Made by a program: the position numbers and the translations under genes
Source: Malania oleifera
Lineage: Eukaryota; Streptophyta; Magnoliopsida; Santalales; Ximeniaceae
Length of the DNA: 64,000 bases
Assembly (NCBI RefSeq): GCF_029873635.1
Contig: NC_080420.1
Location: 31,921,032 to 31,985,031 of the forward strand
Direction of reading: 5' to 3'
Shown here: positions 23,221-36,139 of the stretch, one piece after another
Layout of the letters: every line of letters begins with the position of its first letter
Numbering within the stretch: the stretch's first letter is position 1
The notes under the pieces: model-generated
Told to the model about the DNA's origin: nothing
Databases searched by the model: none
Seen by the model: only the letters and a program-made list of their open reading frames with translations

Positions 23221-25403
23221 CTTGATTTGTGGCCAACAATTCCATTTTTGTATTCATTTATTTCAATGTTAACTAGTTCAATATCCTTGTATTAAATTGA
23301 ATTAAATAGCTTTCCATATATTGAACAAGGAGAAAATTTCTTCTTATATTTGAATTGGCTATCTTGAATCTTGTAGGCTATGGAGGCATCCCTTTCATTT
23401 TAATGTACATTTAGATTTCTTAATTTCTAAAAAGGGAATTACTAATCCTAATATCTTTGGAGTCCTTAGTTTGTGAACTAGGCTTTTTATCTAGGTACCC
23501 ATACTTTCTTGGGTCCGGATGGTTTACCAAGAGTTGATTCTTTTATTCTCCAAACTTGTCTAATTTTTACACCCTTTCTTTTTAATGGACATTCAAACTT
23601 AATGTGTCATTTCTCCTTATATAGAAAACATGTGGTATGTGTGTAAGCATTTGAGGAGGTGCTAGCATAATCTTTGGAGGCTTTTGCAAAGTATCCCATG
23701 TAGAGGTTCTTTTTCCTTGTATTCTCAACTCCATTGAATCCTATACCTTCTTTATTCAAGGACATTCTTTGTGCGCCAATCATTTTATCAAGATTTTATT
23801 TTCCTTAAGCGAAGTTATAAATTATTTTATTTTGATACTCAATTTTCTTTTCAAGGCAAAGTATTTCTGAATTTTTAATTCCTTTGCAGTTAGCTTGCAG
23901 CCTTACTACTTCTTTAGTCATCTGATTTATTTTGCTTGCAAATTTATCAATGACTAGGTCCTTTTCTTTTTCAATCGAAACTTGAGATCTTAAATCTTCT
24001 AGTTCTTTCATCATCTTTTCATTTTTACTTTCTAATCTCTTGATTTTTAGATCTTTTTCTCTTTTAGCAAGATTTTTAGATTCTAATTCTTTTATCACAG
24101 CTTCTTTCTTATTTTTCAATGAAGTATATCATTTAGTTACTTTAATTAAAATCTTATGAGCTTTGAATAATTCACTTTGTAGTTCTTCATAAGATGACAT
24201 ACTCTCATCATTGGATTCCGTAGATGAATCATCACTATAATCATTAAATGATTTGGATGAGGAGCTTTGTTCTTCATCATCGCCCCATGCCATAAAGCAA
24301 GCAACCTCTTGGTTACTTGATTCACTATCTGAACTACTTGTACTAATATTATCCCATGTAGTGGCTTTCATTGCCCTTTTCGTTTTCTTTTTGGAATCTT
24401 TCTTAAGTTGTAGACAATCCGGTTTTATGTATTCAACTTTCTTACAATTATAACATGTTGGAAGTTCAACTTTTGTTTTCTTCTTACCGATTTCCTATTC
24501 TTCATCTTCATTTGATTTTGAGTTCCGGATTTTTCTTGTAAATTTATTCTTCTTTCTAAGGATTTTTGCAAGTTTCTTGGGTATAAAAGCTATTTCATTT
24601 ACATCAATCTCTTCTTCATCTTCATCACTAGAGCTTTCACTTGAGGCTTTAAATGCAATGGATTCCTCATTTTTAGATTTTCCACTTCTTTCGTTTATTG
24701 CCATCTCATAAGTGAGTAGAGAACCTATTAATTCATCTAGGGAGGTATTTTTCAGGTTTCTTCCTTCCATGATTGCTGTGGCCTTTGGTTCCTATATCGG
24801 AGGAAGTCCTTTAGGGATTTTTCTAATCATTTCATATGTTGAATAATTTTTCCCTAAAACTTTTAAGGAATTTACTATGTGAGTAAACCTAGTATACATG
24901 CTAGTGATAGTTTCATTAGGATTCTTCTTAAAGGTTTCATACTTGCTAGTGAGCATGTCGATTCTACTATCTCTAACATCTATCATTCCTTCATAGGTTA
25001 CCTCCAGCTTATCCCAAATTTCTTTAACTGACTTACATGTCATGATCCTATTGAATTCATTGACATCTAAAGCACAATATAGTGCATTCATGGCACTAGA
25101 GTTTACTTGCATCATGTTATAGTCATTATCAGTCAAGTCTCGTTCTTCTTTAGGAACTTCTTTACCATCTACTAATTTAGTAGGAATGTAGTCACCATGT
25201 GTGACAACTTTCCATGCTTTCCAATCCATAGTTTGAATATATATTCTCATTCTTTGTTTCCAAAAGGTGTAGTTTACACCACAGAAAATAGGGGGTCTAA
25301 TTGAGGATTGTCTTTCAACAAAAGGGGATACACCTAGGTGTGCCATATAGATTTTTATGTAACTTTTAGTTCAGGATTTGCTATAACTTGACTCTAATAC
25401 CAA
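23221..25403 (-). mobile_element. Gag-bearing interior of the UBN2 Copia element
   Basis: From right to left: primer site, Gag N-terminus (about 24.8-25.35 kb) with the RPPIFCG-NYTFWKQRM signature of UBN2/DUF4219-type Gags, a Cys-rich zinc-knuckle area near 24.4 kb, an acidic Ser-rich stretch, and a Lys/Glu-rich likely coiled coil (23.8-24.1 kb). The same domain order occurs in the plus-strand element at 59.7-61.0 kb. Several breaks; not functional. Confidence 0.7.
25391..25403 (-). other. Primer-binding site
   Basis: TTGGTATTAGAGT on the minus strand, an initiator methionine tRNA-type site with changes, just inside the LTR at 25404. Confidence 0.55.
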
Positions 25404-26468
25404 TTAAAAAGTAAGGTGCAGGATCACTTGGAATACTCTCACTCAATATTATTTTTTAAGAGAATGATCAAGGGAGGAGTATTTTGGCTTGTATTTGATG
25501 GAAGAGCTCTCAAAAATTCAGAGGATATTTTCTTAATCAAAATCACTAATCTCTACTTAATCTTTGCAAATGAACACATATATATAGGCTCACTCAAAAA
25601 CATAAACGTTGGGACATAAGGGTAATAATTAAATTTGTTTTTTAAACAAGTTTAACCCAAATAACCCCATTTTACCCTTAATAACCTGTGGTAAAAATAG
25701 GCCAACCCGAGAGTTTCGGTCGCCCGATCCATAGGGTTGGTCGCCCAAACAGACACAAGTGAAAAGTTGAATTTCAACTTCGAGTGCCCGGGAAAACATT
25801 CGGGTGGCTAAACCAAGGTGATTTTCCAAACACTCGAGGTTCGGTCACCCGGTTATTAGTTCCATTTGCCGAACTTCATGATTTGATCACCCGGGGTATA
25901 TTTAAACTTGAAGTTCAGGTGCCCGGGAAAGGTGAAAAAGTCAACATTCATGGTTCAGTCGATCGTGAACGTTCAGTTCATTTCAGTTCGGTCGCCTGAC
26001 CTAAGTCAATCGGATTGACTTTTCAACACTTCAGTCGACCGAGGCGTTTTTAACGTGCATGGTTCGATCACCCAAAACCCTTTCAATTTAAGTTCTCAGT
26101 CTTGTTTTTGAATATAGATTCCCCTGTTTACATAGATAGTATTTGTAAGATAGTGGAGATTTTCCTAAGTGATTGTGCAAGGACCTGGGGTCTATCTAAG
26201 GTCTTTGAGCTTAAAGGTTCTACCATGCATGCTATGCATTAATTATTACATACCTTTTTCTTATTATTACAGACCCAACTGAAAATAAATATTAAATACA
26301 AATGTAAACACTTTTTCTTCATTTTCCTTGGAGTCACTGTATGCCACCAAGAGATATGATTCTTCTCCATTTCGTGCATAGAGTAATTATGTACACAAAC
26401 TTAGGGCATAGGTTAGATACAAAGGTATTTGTCTTTATCAAAATGGGATATGACCAATAGAGTCAACA
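25404..26468 (-). repeat. Copia LTR (about 1.07 kb)
   Basis: Right end ATAGAGTCAACA matches the group terminus at 35196 and 45806. The left part lacks the TGTAATCCCAAGAGGG start seen at 10958, so it is short for the group. It is flanked by interior sequence on both sides: a primer site and Gag on the left and a polypurine tract on the right. Confidence 0.55.
25700..26075. repeat. Degenerate phrase array, GGTCGCCCG type
   Basis: About eleven imperfect copies of a CGGTCGCCCG phrase (also GTGCCCGGGA and GGTCACCCGG) lie within 375 bp of the LTR. They are CpG-rich against an A/T-rich background. Confidence 0.65.
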
Positions 26469-27012
26469 TTCTCCCCCTTTTTGATGATAACAAATACTTT
26501 ATGCAAAAGTTGGTACAGCCATAAAAGGCTTCCCTTGAGAATATGCATAAAGGAAAGAAAGACATGCATTCAAATTAATTACCCAGTTTTGCCTACTTCT
26601 CACCCTTTTGGCATCAACAAAAGGGTGAGGATAGAAAAGATACGAGCATATAGGCTAGCAATGGATAATAATCATTCAAATACAAGACATAGTTTTGGGA
26701 AGATTTTTTTAAAAATTCGGCAGCATACAGTTTGAAAATAGAGCATTTCCCAAAAAAAAAAAAGATGTCTGTATAACAATGACTTGATTGATTTCAAGTT
26801 TACAATTATCTACATCAATCAACTCAAATAGTCTAGTATATCAATAAGTATGACTTTTAGCATCCAAAACTATAATATAATCATACAATAATGCACAATA
26901 AATAACAAAGAGAATCTCACAAAGTATAAAATATAACAATGATAGATTTAAATTTTCAGAGCCTTAGTTTTCTAAGATGAGTAGCTCCCCCTAAGAATAT
27001 GCATAGTTGAAA
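26469..27012 (-). mobile_element. 3' interior of a Copia element, right of its LTR
   Basis: On the minus strand this ends in a polypurine tract (CATCAAAAAGGGGGAGAA) against the LTR at 26468. The rest is A/T-rich and non-coding, in the style of 13082-14195. It is cut at 27013 by a Gypsy LTR. Its presence makes the LTR at 25404-26468 look shared by two element bodies. Confidence 0.5.
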
Positions 27013-28818
27013 TGTCACGCCCCGAACCAGCGGATGGGTCCCAGGTGTGATTTTAGTAACCTAACTTATCTCTGTATCATTAAAATATACATGATACTAT
27101 ACTAAATGAGGGTCCAACCATGTGGGGTAGGCGTAAACCCTATACACAATTACATACATGTCCATACACATCAAATACACAGCGAAAATGTTCTTTCTAT
27201 ACATACATCATACCATACCAGAGTCTATACATAACTAGAATATACGTTCTCAAAATACAGTACATACTCCGGGTGTCTACAAAACCCAATACTGACAACC
27301 TAGTTACAAAAACCCATACTTATACAGGTACTAAATGTAGCTAACCGACACCCACGCTTCTAGACGCTAGGATGCTAGTTTCGGCTACCTGAAAGGACCT
27401 TAAAAATATTTGTATATTCGAGGTGAGACACCTCTCAGTAAGGAAGAAAGCATGTTATATCAGTGTGTGGCATACAAGTGTTATTTTAACATAAAATATA
27501 ACACGATACAGTTCCAGTATTTTCACAATTCAGTTCCAATACATACGATACCAAATATACGGTCAGTGTCATCACACTCAAGCACACGATACCCTGTGAT
27601 AACCGAAGCCTCACAGTGATATCGTTGCTAGTACGGTGTCCACTCACACCCATCGGTGACCAGCCGAAACAAACTAGTGATATTTCACACCCTCGGATAT
27701 AAAGTCGGACGCTCTTGCCCACGGTAATTAGATGAGACATGGTGGCAGTGTACGGTAATTAGCTGCCCTTAACTACTTTACAAAACCTATAACAATTTTG
27801 GAACTCATGTTCCTATACTCATCAGCGTACGGTAATTAGCCGCCCCTAATTGTTTTACAAAACCTGGAACATTTTACATACAATAGTTCATTCCACACTT
27901 ATTTGAGCATACACAAATCATATCGTTTTCAGTTCAAGAAATATAGTTTAATATAAATACAGGTACGATCATCTCAATACTACAGTTTTATACAACATAC
28001 AATTTTCCAACAAAAATAGAAATGATACCTGAAATCCCCAATTTTCCCAAAAATCGTAACCCGAAAATCCCGCATTTTCACCTGATAGATTTTCCCAAAT
28101 AAGTGGTCAAAACATACATATGATTGTAAACTACAGGTTTACCGATCCCAATTTCAAAAATAACTGATATAAATAGAATCCCCTTACCTTTTCTCAAATA
28201 CCACAAACCCGAACTCTATGGCTCCAAAACTACGAATCGAGTTTCCAAAACCTAAACATCCAAGAACTATACTTCACTACAATTCTTACTACTACATATA
28301 TACCAAAACGAAACTGAAATTGGACCCTTACCTTAGTTTTGGGTCAAAACCGAAAATCCTCGAAATGAATTTCTGATCCGCTATAAACGTAGAGATTCCC
28401 TTCCTGATCCATGTGATAACATTGGATCGTTGATTCTGAAAATTGACGGCCTGAAATCCTAGAGAGAGAGAGAGAGAGGTTTTTAGTTTCTTAACCATTA
28501 AGCAAGTGAAAAGATATTTATAAACAAGTTGACCGGGTCAGACTTGTCAACGAGACGACATCCTTGTCGAAGGGCCGCAGAAGGAAGTTCGTTGATGCCA
28601 AGGTGGCCTCATCGATGAGCCTGAGATTTCAGGATTTCCCAAAATCTCTCGGCATCTCCCCGTTGACGAGCTACTGAATCTCGTTGCCGAACTAAACAAG
28701 AGGCTTCGTCGACAAGCAAAGAAGCCTCGTCGATAAGCCCTGCAAATTTTTGCCTTTTAAACTTTCCTTCTCTTTTCCTCACTTATTTAAGACACTTATC
28801 TAGGGTCGGGTTCTTACA
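27013..28818 (-). repeat. 3' LTR of the Gypsy element (1806 bp)
   Basis: Starts TGTCACGCCCCGAAC and ends GGGTTCTTACA. The first 585 bp or so align with 33890-34474. Confidence 0.85.
28545..28745. repeat. Degenerate phrase array, CCTCGTCGACGAGC type
   Basis: About eight imperfect copies of a CTCGTCGACGAA phrase lie near the end of the Gypsy LTR. The same phrase type is found in the Copia LTR at 58075-58285. Confidence 0.6.
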
Positions 28819-31800
28819 ACCTCCCATTTTTACAAAAATTTTGTCCTCGAAATTTGTAATCTCTCATTTACCAACTTAACTACATACCCAACACAAACCC
28901 GACTCTAGAAAGAGCAGGCGGCCACCCACATAGCAGCCCCATCCCAAATACATACATACCCTCACTTATGGTGGAGGAATACCGTGGTTACATACATACA
29001 CTGTCTCGAGAGCTCACAATATTACCAAACTCTCCCAGAGACTAACCACACAATGTTACTACAATAGCAGAATATTAGATACATACATACCTATACCGAT
29101 CCTGCTACGAAGCTACTATTCAGAACAACTGTGGATGTTTTCGGTGTATTTCCATCTCTAACTCCTAATAAGCTTCCTCAACTGTGTGATTCCGCCACAA
29201 TACCTTCACTAATGGTATCTCTTTGGTACGCAACTTCTGAACCTTACAGTCCAGAATCTAAATAGGTATCGCCTTATATGCCAAAACATCCCCAATCTCT
29301 AAAGATTCATAACTAATCACATGCGACGGATCCGACACATACCCTCTCAACATGGATACGTGGAACACATCATGGATCCTCGAGAGCGCTGGGGGTAGTG
29401 CAATCCTGTAGGCCATCGGATCCACTCGTTCTAGTACCTCGAATGGTTCAATATACCTCGGGTTCAACTTGTCCTTCCTTCTAAATCTTATCACCCCTTT
29501 CATCAAACCGATCCTCCGAAATATCTTACCCCTACCTGGAATTCCAACTCATGACGGCGAACATCCGCGTAACTCTTCTGCCGACTCTGAGCTGATTTAA
29601 TCCTATCCCTGATCAATCTGGCCTTCTCAAAAGCCTGCTATATAAGTTCGGACCCCAATATCTGCCGTTCACTGACCTCATCCAAACACAGAGGAGATCG
29701 ACACCTCTGACCATACAATGTCTTGAACGATGCCATCCTGATACTAGCCTGGAAGCTGTTGTTATAGGCAAACTCCACCAATGGTAGAAACTGAATCCAA
29801 CTACCACCGAAGTCTAATACACAAGCCCGTAACATATCCTCCAAGATCTGTATCGTCCTCTCTGACTGTCCATCAGTTTGGGGGTGGAATGTTGTACTGA
29901 AAGTAAGCTTCGTCCCCAGTGCTTCCTACAAACTCTTCTAAAATCAAGAAGTGAATCTTAGGTCTCGATCTAAAATAATGGACACCGGTACCCCGTGCAT
30001 TCTAACTATCTCCTACACATATAAATCTGCTAACCTACTCAAAGAGTAGCTAACCTTCATTGGTATAAAATGAGCAGATTTAGTAAACCTGTCCACGATT
30101 ACCAGATAGCATTTTGCCCATGTCTGGTGGTAAACCAGTGACAAAGTCAATGGAAATATGCTCCCATTTCCACTCCGGAATACTCAATGACTATAATGGC
30201 CTTGCCGGCCTCTGATGTTTAGCCTTTACCTGCTGACACGTCAGACATTCCTCCACAAATTGAGCAATCCCCCTTTTCATACCACTCCACCAAAAGGACT
30301 TGTGCAAATTCCGATACATCTTCGTACTACCCAAATGCACCATATACAAAGAACGATGCACCTCCTCCAGGATCATCCTCTTTATCCCCTTGTCGTTTGG
30401 AACACATAGCCTGGTCCCAAACCTCAACACACCCCCCTCGAAGATGTTAAAATCTGTAGCTAATCCTTACTACACTTTCTCTACAACCTCGACTAACTCT
30501 ACATCATTAGCCTCTGCGACTTTAATCCTATCAAATACTGTCAGATGGATCACCAAGTTAGCAATGAAAGCCTGATGATTACCATCCACCAACTCCATGC
30601 CAAGACTTTCCAGATCCCGTATGATATGATGCTGACCTACCACTGTAGATACTGACGCATGCTCTTACTTCCGACTCAACGCATCAGCTACCACATTAGC
30701 TTTCCCCAGGTGATAGCTAATCGTACAATTGTAGTCCTTGATCAGTTCCAACCACCTTCTCTGCCTCATTTTTAACTCCTTTTGTGTGAAAAAGTATTTG
30801 AGACTCTTGTGGTCCGTGAAGATCTTACCCTGTTCACTGTATAAGTAGTGTCTCCAGATCTTTAAAGCATATACTACCGCTGCCAACTCCATATCGTGCG
30901 CAAGGTAATTCTTCTCGTGCTCCTTGAGTTGCCGAGAAGCATAAGCAATTACTTTCTCTTGTTGCATGAGCACACATCCCAACCCCTTCAGCAATGCGTC
31001 GCTGTAAATCACAAAACTATCGTCCCCATATGGGATGGTTAAAATCGGAGCAATGACCAGTCGGTGTTTTAGCTCTTGGAAAGAGGCTCACACTCATAAT
31101 TCCAATAAAATCTCACACCCTTCCTTGTTAATCGTGTTATAGGACCAGATAACTTAAAGAATCCCTCCACAAACCACCGGTAGTGTCCAGCTAGTCCAAG
31201 GAAACTTCGAACATCCTATATATTCTTCGGTTTCACCCAGTCAACCACTGCTTCTATCTTACCAGTATCAACTGAGATACCACCCTTCAACATGACATGG
31301 CCTAGAAATGCGACCTAACTTAGCAAGAACTCGTATTTCTTTAGCTTAGCATACAATTTCCTCTCCTGTAGTACCTAAAGTACCAACCTTAGATGGTTTT
31401 CGTGCTCTTCTGAACTCCTAGAGTATACCAGAATATCGTCGATAAACATCACTACAAACTGATATAAGTATTCATGGAAAACCCTGTTCATTAGGTTCAT
31501 AAATACTGCCGGAGCATTAGTCAACCTGAAAGGCATGACCAGAAACTCGTAGTGACCATATCTGGTTCAAAAAGTAATTTTCGCCACATCCTTAGTCTTA
31601 ACTTTTACCTGATGATACCTTGACCGTAGGCCGATCTTCGAAAAGACCTGTGTTCCCTGCAGTTGGTCAAACAAGTCATCTATACGAGGCAATGGGTATC
31701 AATTTTTCACTGTTACCTCATTGATTTCATGGTAATCAATGCACATCCGCATCAGCTCGTCCTTCTTTTTCACGAACAACATTGGAGCTCCTCAGGGAGA

Positions 31801-33874
31801 AACACTGGGTCGGATAAAGCCCTTGTCTAGTAATTCCTATAACTACTCCTTCAACTCTTTAAGTTCAGCTGGAGCCATCCAGTATGAAGCTTTAGAAATC
31901 CGTGCCTTGCTTATGAGCAATTCAATAGTGAACTCCACCTCTTGATCTGGAGGTAAACAAGGAAAGTCTTTTGAGAATACATTCGAAAATTCATTAACCA
32001 CTAGGATATCTTCAAGTTTCAAATCGTCCTAAGGTGGTTCCTTTATACAAGCTAGGTACCCCTGACAACCCTCCAAGAGTAACCTTCTTACCTGTATAGC
32101 TGATAGAATTTGCGGCGTCGAACGCACACATGATCCCACGAACTCATACTTCCGCTCCCCAGGAGGTGAACATTACTACCTTCCTACGACAATCAATCAC
32201 CGCATAGCTAGAGAATAACCAATCCATCCCCAGTATAACGTCAAATCCACACATGTCGTACACTACTAGGTTCCCCGGTAGCAGCCTTCCCGAAATAACC
32301 ACTGAGCAGTTCTCCAATATCTTACTATAGATCGTTACATTCCCAGTCAGTGTAGCCACAAACAACCACTTATCCACTTGGGATTCAACCCCACACAGTT
32401 TCACAAAACTAGAAGATATAAACGAATGGGTTGCTCCTGAATCAAATAAAACAACAACTCTATTCAAAAGCAATAACATGGTACCTGTCACCACGTTCCC
32501 AACATGTTCCGTATCTGTTGGAGTAAGAGAGTGCACTCTTGCCAGAGCCGTGTTTGCCTGATAATTTCCTCGAGGCATCTGATTACTCCTATGGTTCTGG
32601 CTCTGTGCAGGCATATCGCTCCTCTGTGCCTGACAGTTTCGGGATATGTGGTCCAATTTGCCAGTGTTGTAGTAGTTACCCCAAAACGGCTAACATTCAC
32701 CATCATGCCATTACGGCACCTGGTGCATGGTGCGGAAGACGGATCCCCCTACGAACCCTGCCGTTCGGTATTCTAGCGATAACCTAAACTATAGTTCTTC
32801 TTCTTCTTCCACTATCCCCGTTGAGGACTAGTCTGAGAACCAAAAGATACTGGCCTTTTCTTCTATTCCTGTACCACCTCATCCCCCTAGAGGTCAGCCT
32901 CAACTATGGTGGCTTTATCCACCAAAACAGAAAACTCTCAAATCTGCAGCATCCCCACAAGCTTGCGGATGTCCTTCCTCAAACAATTCTTGAACCTCCG
33001 AGTCTTCTCATACTCGCTCAAGATCAAATATGGCGCAAAAAGAGATAGCTCGATATATTTGGCAGCATATTTTTGCACCGTTAGGGTTCCCTGAGTCAGG
33101 CTCAAGAACTCACCAGTCTTCGCATCACGTGTGGAAGTCGGGAAGTATCTCTAGAAGAATACCTCCTTGAAACGGCTCCAAGTCATATCAGATGGACCAG
33201 CTCTCTACTTCTCAAGAAGACTCACAGCCGTCCACCATCTTTCTGCTTCTCCTACTAGCTAAAAGGTAGAATAGAGAACCTTCTGCTAGTCAGTGCAGTG
33301 CAGAACTTCCAATATCTTCTCGGTCTTCTGCACCCAATTCTCTGCCACTATCAAATTGGGTCCTCCCGTAAACATTGGAGGGTGCATGCGAGTGAACCTC
33401 TCTATGGTACAACCTGTAGCAGTAGGAGAGTGCTCATATCTCCTAACACTTCGCCCAATCTCTCGCATAACCTGCCTCATCAAACTCCGAGGCATAGAAG
33501 GAGACCCATCACTTGCAGTCCCTTTGGAACTACTTTCTAAGTTGTTATCCTTGGGCTCCATTATGAAAATAGAATAGGAATCGGTTAGACTTCCTATATC
33601 CTACACAGTTAACACAATCATTGAAAACTAATCATGTCAACTACAACTCTCACGGGTCCAGATCTATCCTACCACACCGACACAAAGCCATCAATGATTT
33701 ACCGTGGTTTTACTGAAATCTTCATTCAAGGAAAAACACAGAACACTGCCAATGAGTCCTTGTTTAGCAACAAAACAACCCTCGAACTACTCTACTCATT
33801 TCCTACATCCTATACTCTGGTATGTACACAAAGCTACGCCTACCCAAGTCTAGAAGACCTAACAACCTGATTTT

Positions 33875-33887
33875 GCTCTGATACCAA
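33875..33887 (-). other. Primer-binding site of the Gypsy element
   Basis: TTGGTATCAGAGC on the minus strand, two bases inside the 5' LTR; the standard initiator methionine tRNA-type site. Confidence 0.8.
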
Positions 33888-33889
33888 GC

Positions 33890-34474
33890 TGTCACGCCCC
33901 GAACCCGCGGATGGGTCCCATGTGTGATTTTAGTAACCTATCCTGTCTCTGTATCATTAAAACATACATAATACTATACTAAATAAGGTTCTGACCCCGT
34001 GGGGTACACGTAAACCCTATACACAATTACATACATGTCTATACACATCAAATACGGAGCAGAAATGTTCTTTCTATACATACATCATACCATACCAGAA
34101 TCTATATATAACTGGAATATACGTTCCCAAAATACAGTACATACTTCAGGTGTCTACAAAACCCAATACTGACAACATGGTTACAAAAACCCATACTTAC
34201 ACAGGTACTAAACATAGCTAATCGACACCCATGCTTCTGGACGCTAGGATGTTAGTTTTGACTACCTGAAGGACTTGAAAAACATTTGTATATTCGGGGT
34301 GAGACACCTCTCAGTAAGGAAGAAAAGATGTTATATCAGTGGGTGACATACAAGTGTTATTTCAACATAAAACATAACATGATATAGTTCCAATATTTTT
34401 ACAATTCAGTTCCAATACATACGATACCAAATATACGGTCAGTGTTGTCACACTCAAGCATACAATACCCTGCT
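33890..34474 (-). repeat. 5' LTR of the Gypsy element (partial)
   Basis: Aligns with the first third of the LTR at 27013; the match is lost at about 34474. Confidence 0.8.
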
Positions 34475-35196
34475 AGTAAATGGATGAAGATTTGATTCCC
34501 TTAGTGGATGCCTTTAATTTGGTTAACAAGATGTCTTTTAAATAAGCACTTGAAGAATAGGAATTTATGATCATTAGTGCTTAAGCCTAGAGTAATGAAT
34601 GCTACTTGTTCAAGGTTTTTAAGGATGAGTTTAGGATTAAATGATATATAGTATGAGATGGATCCCCTAAATCACAAGCTTGTGCGATGGACAATGTATG
34701 CTTAACTTAAGATGTTGATATTAAAGTATGAGTTAAGCATTTGGAAATATTTACCTAGCAATGATGCCTTGTCCACTTGGAAGTGGCTTTTATTCAATTT
34801 TTGAATTTGCTTTCTAATCTTATGATTCTTAGTATGATAATATGTATAGTGAATACATATACTAAGATTTGGAATTTTAAGCATGCACCACTTCCCGAGC
34901 CTATAGTCATCATAACCCTTAAACCTAGGCACTAAGGAAGAAACAAATAATTATGTAATATATATTAAAACCATCCTTCCTCATCTACTACTGGATTTGA
35001 TTTCATGATTACCCACATCATTTTCCTATTTAAGTCTCGGGCACTTCTAAGTAAGCAATTAAAACATACGTGCCACATTGTTTTTACAAAATAAGCAGGT
35101 ATTGGTTAGAGTAATCTTGCACACAAACTCAGGGCATAGGTTAGATACAAAGGTATTTGTCATTATCAAAATGGGACATGACTAATAGGGTCAACA
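34475..35196 (-). mobile_element. Copia LTR remnant
   Basis: The last 75 bp or so (GGGCATAGGTTAGATACAAA ... GGGTCAACA) closely match the end of the LTR at 25404-26468. The remainder is A/T-rich and not clearly alignable. It joins the Gypsy element on the left and a LINE on the right. Confidence 0.5.
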
Positions 35197-36139
35197 AAAT
35201 TAGCAAATTGAAGGAGGATTTTGATATGGGACATAGACAATTTTTGAATTGTGGGCTTAATTGTCATTCTTTGAACTCCAAATTGCAAGATTATCTGAAA
35301 ATGTTGAAAGCAAAAGAAGATATGTTAAAGGAGAAGCCAAAAATTGATTGGTTTTAGGTATGCAAAAACAATAAGTTCTTCTTTAAATTTGTACAGGGCG
35401 TGAAATCTAAAATTCGGATTAGACCTTTAATTGATGCTAATGGGGTTTCTTTGACAACAAAAGAAAAGATCAATGACGAGCTTCTATCCTTTTATGCAAC
35501 TTTGTTAGGCAAGAAGAACCCTGAAATTATCACTTGCAATATGAGATTTAAGAAGTTAGCTCTAAATTTCAATTGGAATGAAGAAGACAAGAATAAGCTT
35601 TATAAAGGAAGTTGATGACCAAGAAATCAAGAATGCTATGTTTTCTTTTTCAAATGAAAAATTCCCTGGACTAGGTGGGTATGGTGCAAAGTTCTTTAAA
35701 CATTCTTGGAACATTGTTGGTGAAGATGTATGTTGCCATCAAATCATTTTTTTAAGGATGCTGAAATGCTTAGGAAAATCAACACAAACACTTTTAGTGT
35801 TACTGCCTAAAGTGAGAAATTCCTATTGCACTAGTGATTTCAAGCCAATAGCATGTTTTAATTTGATATATAAATGTATTACAAAGATTTTAGCTAATAG
35901 ACTTCAAGGATGTCTCCATACTTTTATGAATCCCAACTAAACAATTTTCATCAAAGGAAGAAGTATACAATACAATATATTATTAACCAAGTAGATGTTA
36001 CATCAATATCATCTTAACCAAACTCCTCTTAAATTTGCTTTGAAGGTGGACTTGAGAAAAGCATTTAATCAAAGTTCTCCTAAGTATTTTAATCTTGATC
36101 TCTTAGTAAGATCTTGCGTTTGGTATTTTTAAACTCTGA

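Larger units (their letters stand above)
10958..26468 (-). mobile_element. Copia element with UBN2-type Gag, hosting later insertions
   Basis: Minus-oriented Copia element: 3' LTR at 10958-13081, non-coding 3' interior to 14208, interior with Gag at 23221-25403, primer site at 25391-25403 and 5' LTR at 25404-26468. The middle (14209-23207) is a later LINE that itself carries a Tork element. Without the insertions only about 3.3 kb of interior remains, and no integrase, reverse transcriptase or RNase H was recognised. The element is therefore broken, or is a gag-only form. The two LTRs differ much in length, so pairing them as one insertion is inference. Older than the LINE it contains. Confidence 0.5.
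27013..34474 (-). mobile_element. Ty3/Gypsy element, probably Tekay/Del-like chromovirus
   Basis: Minus-oriented: 3' LTR 27013-28818 (TGTCACGCCCCGAAC...TTCTTACA), polypurine tract at 28819, Pol and Gag, primer site 33875-33887, and a partial 5' LTR 33890-34474. Parts from right to left: Gag (about 33.2-33.6 kb), protease (about 32.1-32.6 kb, FDSGATHSF), reverse transcriptase (about 31.1-32.0 kb), RNase H (about 30.6-31.0 kb) and integrase (about 29.3-30.4 kb, zinc finger and central domain, with an HDVFHVS C-terminal block). No chromodomain was confirmed. Many breaks. LTRs look roughly 90% identical by eye, so older than the Tork element. The lineage rests on the LTR start and Pol order. Confidence 0.8.

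Noticed and set aside
28545-28745. CRISPR-like array of short repeats
   Set aside because: Phrases are imperfect, 10-14 bp long and irregularly spaced, lie inside a plant LTR, and have no cas genes.
32504-32787. Plus-strand frames of about 80-90 residues over the Gypsy protease region
   Set aside because: They are antisense shadows of the Gypsy Gag-protease segment.
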